Shown here in pieces: positions 63,977-64,000 of a stretch of 64,000 nt of DNA (within the stretch, counting starts at the first letter, position 1; every line of letters starts with the position of its first letter). The notes below the pieces were generated by a model. The model had not been told where the DNA came from, ran no database searches, and was given only the letters and a program-made list of their open reading frames with translations. The position numbers were made by a program, and so were the translations under genes. The stretch spans positions 408,683 through 472,682 of the forward strand of contig NZ_VBWP01000001.1 in NCBI RefSeq assembly GCF_005771635.1, given 5' to 3'. Source of the DNA: Culicoidibacter larvae. Lineage in GTDB: Bacteria; Bacillota_I; Bacilli_A; Culicoidibacterales; Culicoidibacteraceae.

Positions 63977-64000
63977 AAGAAAGTCGCTTCGGAGCGGCAG

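Noticed and set aside
63980..64000. Start of a tRNA or 16S rRNA gene at the window end
   Set aside because: Only a short hairpin leader is visible; no tRNA arm pattern or 16S 5' end can be recognised before the sequence stops.

Overview
The window looks like a chromosomal segment of a low-GC Bacillota (Firmicutes). Evidence: AT-rich coding sequence with strong AGGAGG-type ribosome binding sites, TGnTATAAT promoters, many PTS sugar transporters, LPxTG cell-wall sorting signals, a LicT/RAT antitermination system, GdpP, RlmH, HtrA and BioY homologues. Almost all genes lie on the + strand, as expected near a replication origin. An Erysipelotrichia-, Turicibacter- or Culicoidibacter-like lineage is possible, but I cannot fix the genus. 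No phage, insertion sequence, CRISPR array, tRNA or rRNA gene is visible.

Layout. 1-2.6 kb: end of a surface-polysaccharide type cluster (glycosyltransferase fragment and a large AT-rich membrane protein). 2.7-6.0 kb: AI-2E-type permease, RmuC, YitT. 6.0-9.9 kb: gdpP-rplI-dnaB operon. 10-17.6 kb: three tandem LysM-G5-M23 endopeptidase paralogues, then walJ, htrA and rlmH. This is the usual 'wal' neighbourhood, but walR, walK, walH and walI are not in it. 17.8-23.5 kb: pepA, a PAP2 phosphatase, a bactofilin-like gene under a large palindromic operator, gltX, usp, ogt and a Cdd1-type HhH protein. 23.6-31 kb: response regulator, sensor kinase and a membrane accessory protein, followed by a ~1500-residue LPVTG adhesin that shares an extracellular domain with the accessory protein. 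31.2-36.2 kb: Arr-type rifampin ADP-ribosyltransferase, then a MocR regulator, a PTS IIC with a structured leader, ChbG deacetylase and a YoaK-like protein.

36-48.4 kb is mainly small metabolic genes: formate/nitrite channel, nucleoside deaminase, YaiI, YwbE, three tandem small membrane paralogues, esterase, glutathione peroxidase, a ManNAc PTS operon (nanE, EIIBC, RpiR regulator), RDD protein, papain-like protein, bioY and gpmI. 48.5-56.3 kb is a beta-glucan/beta-glucoside island: a secreted glucanase-like enzyme whose LPATG anchor lies in the -1 frame, a second IIC, LicT and a BglF-type EIIBCA, with two RAT/terminator pairs and a cre-like site. 56.3-64 kb is housekeeping: maf, queH, a 45-residue peptide resembling a sorting signal, eno, a methyltransferase, a TetR regulator, an S1-domain protein and rplM-rpsI with an L13 leader. 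The last 320 bases carry two tandem strong promoters and probably lead into an rRNA operon just outside the window.

The least expected signals are: the frameshift at a GGGAAAG heptamer between enzyme and anchor; the linkage of a three-gene sensor system to an adhesin with the same domain; the replacement of walRKHI by three M23 paralogues; the unnamed triplet of membrane paralogues; the operator over the bactofilin promoter; and the structured leader of the PTS gene at 33.3 kb.
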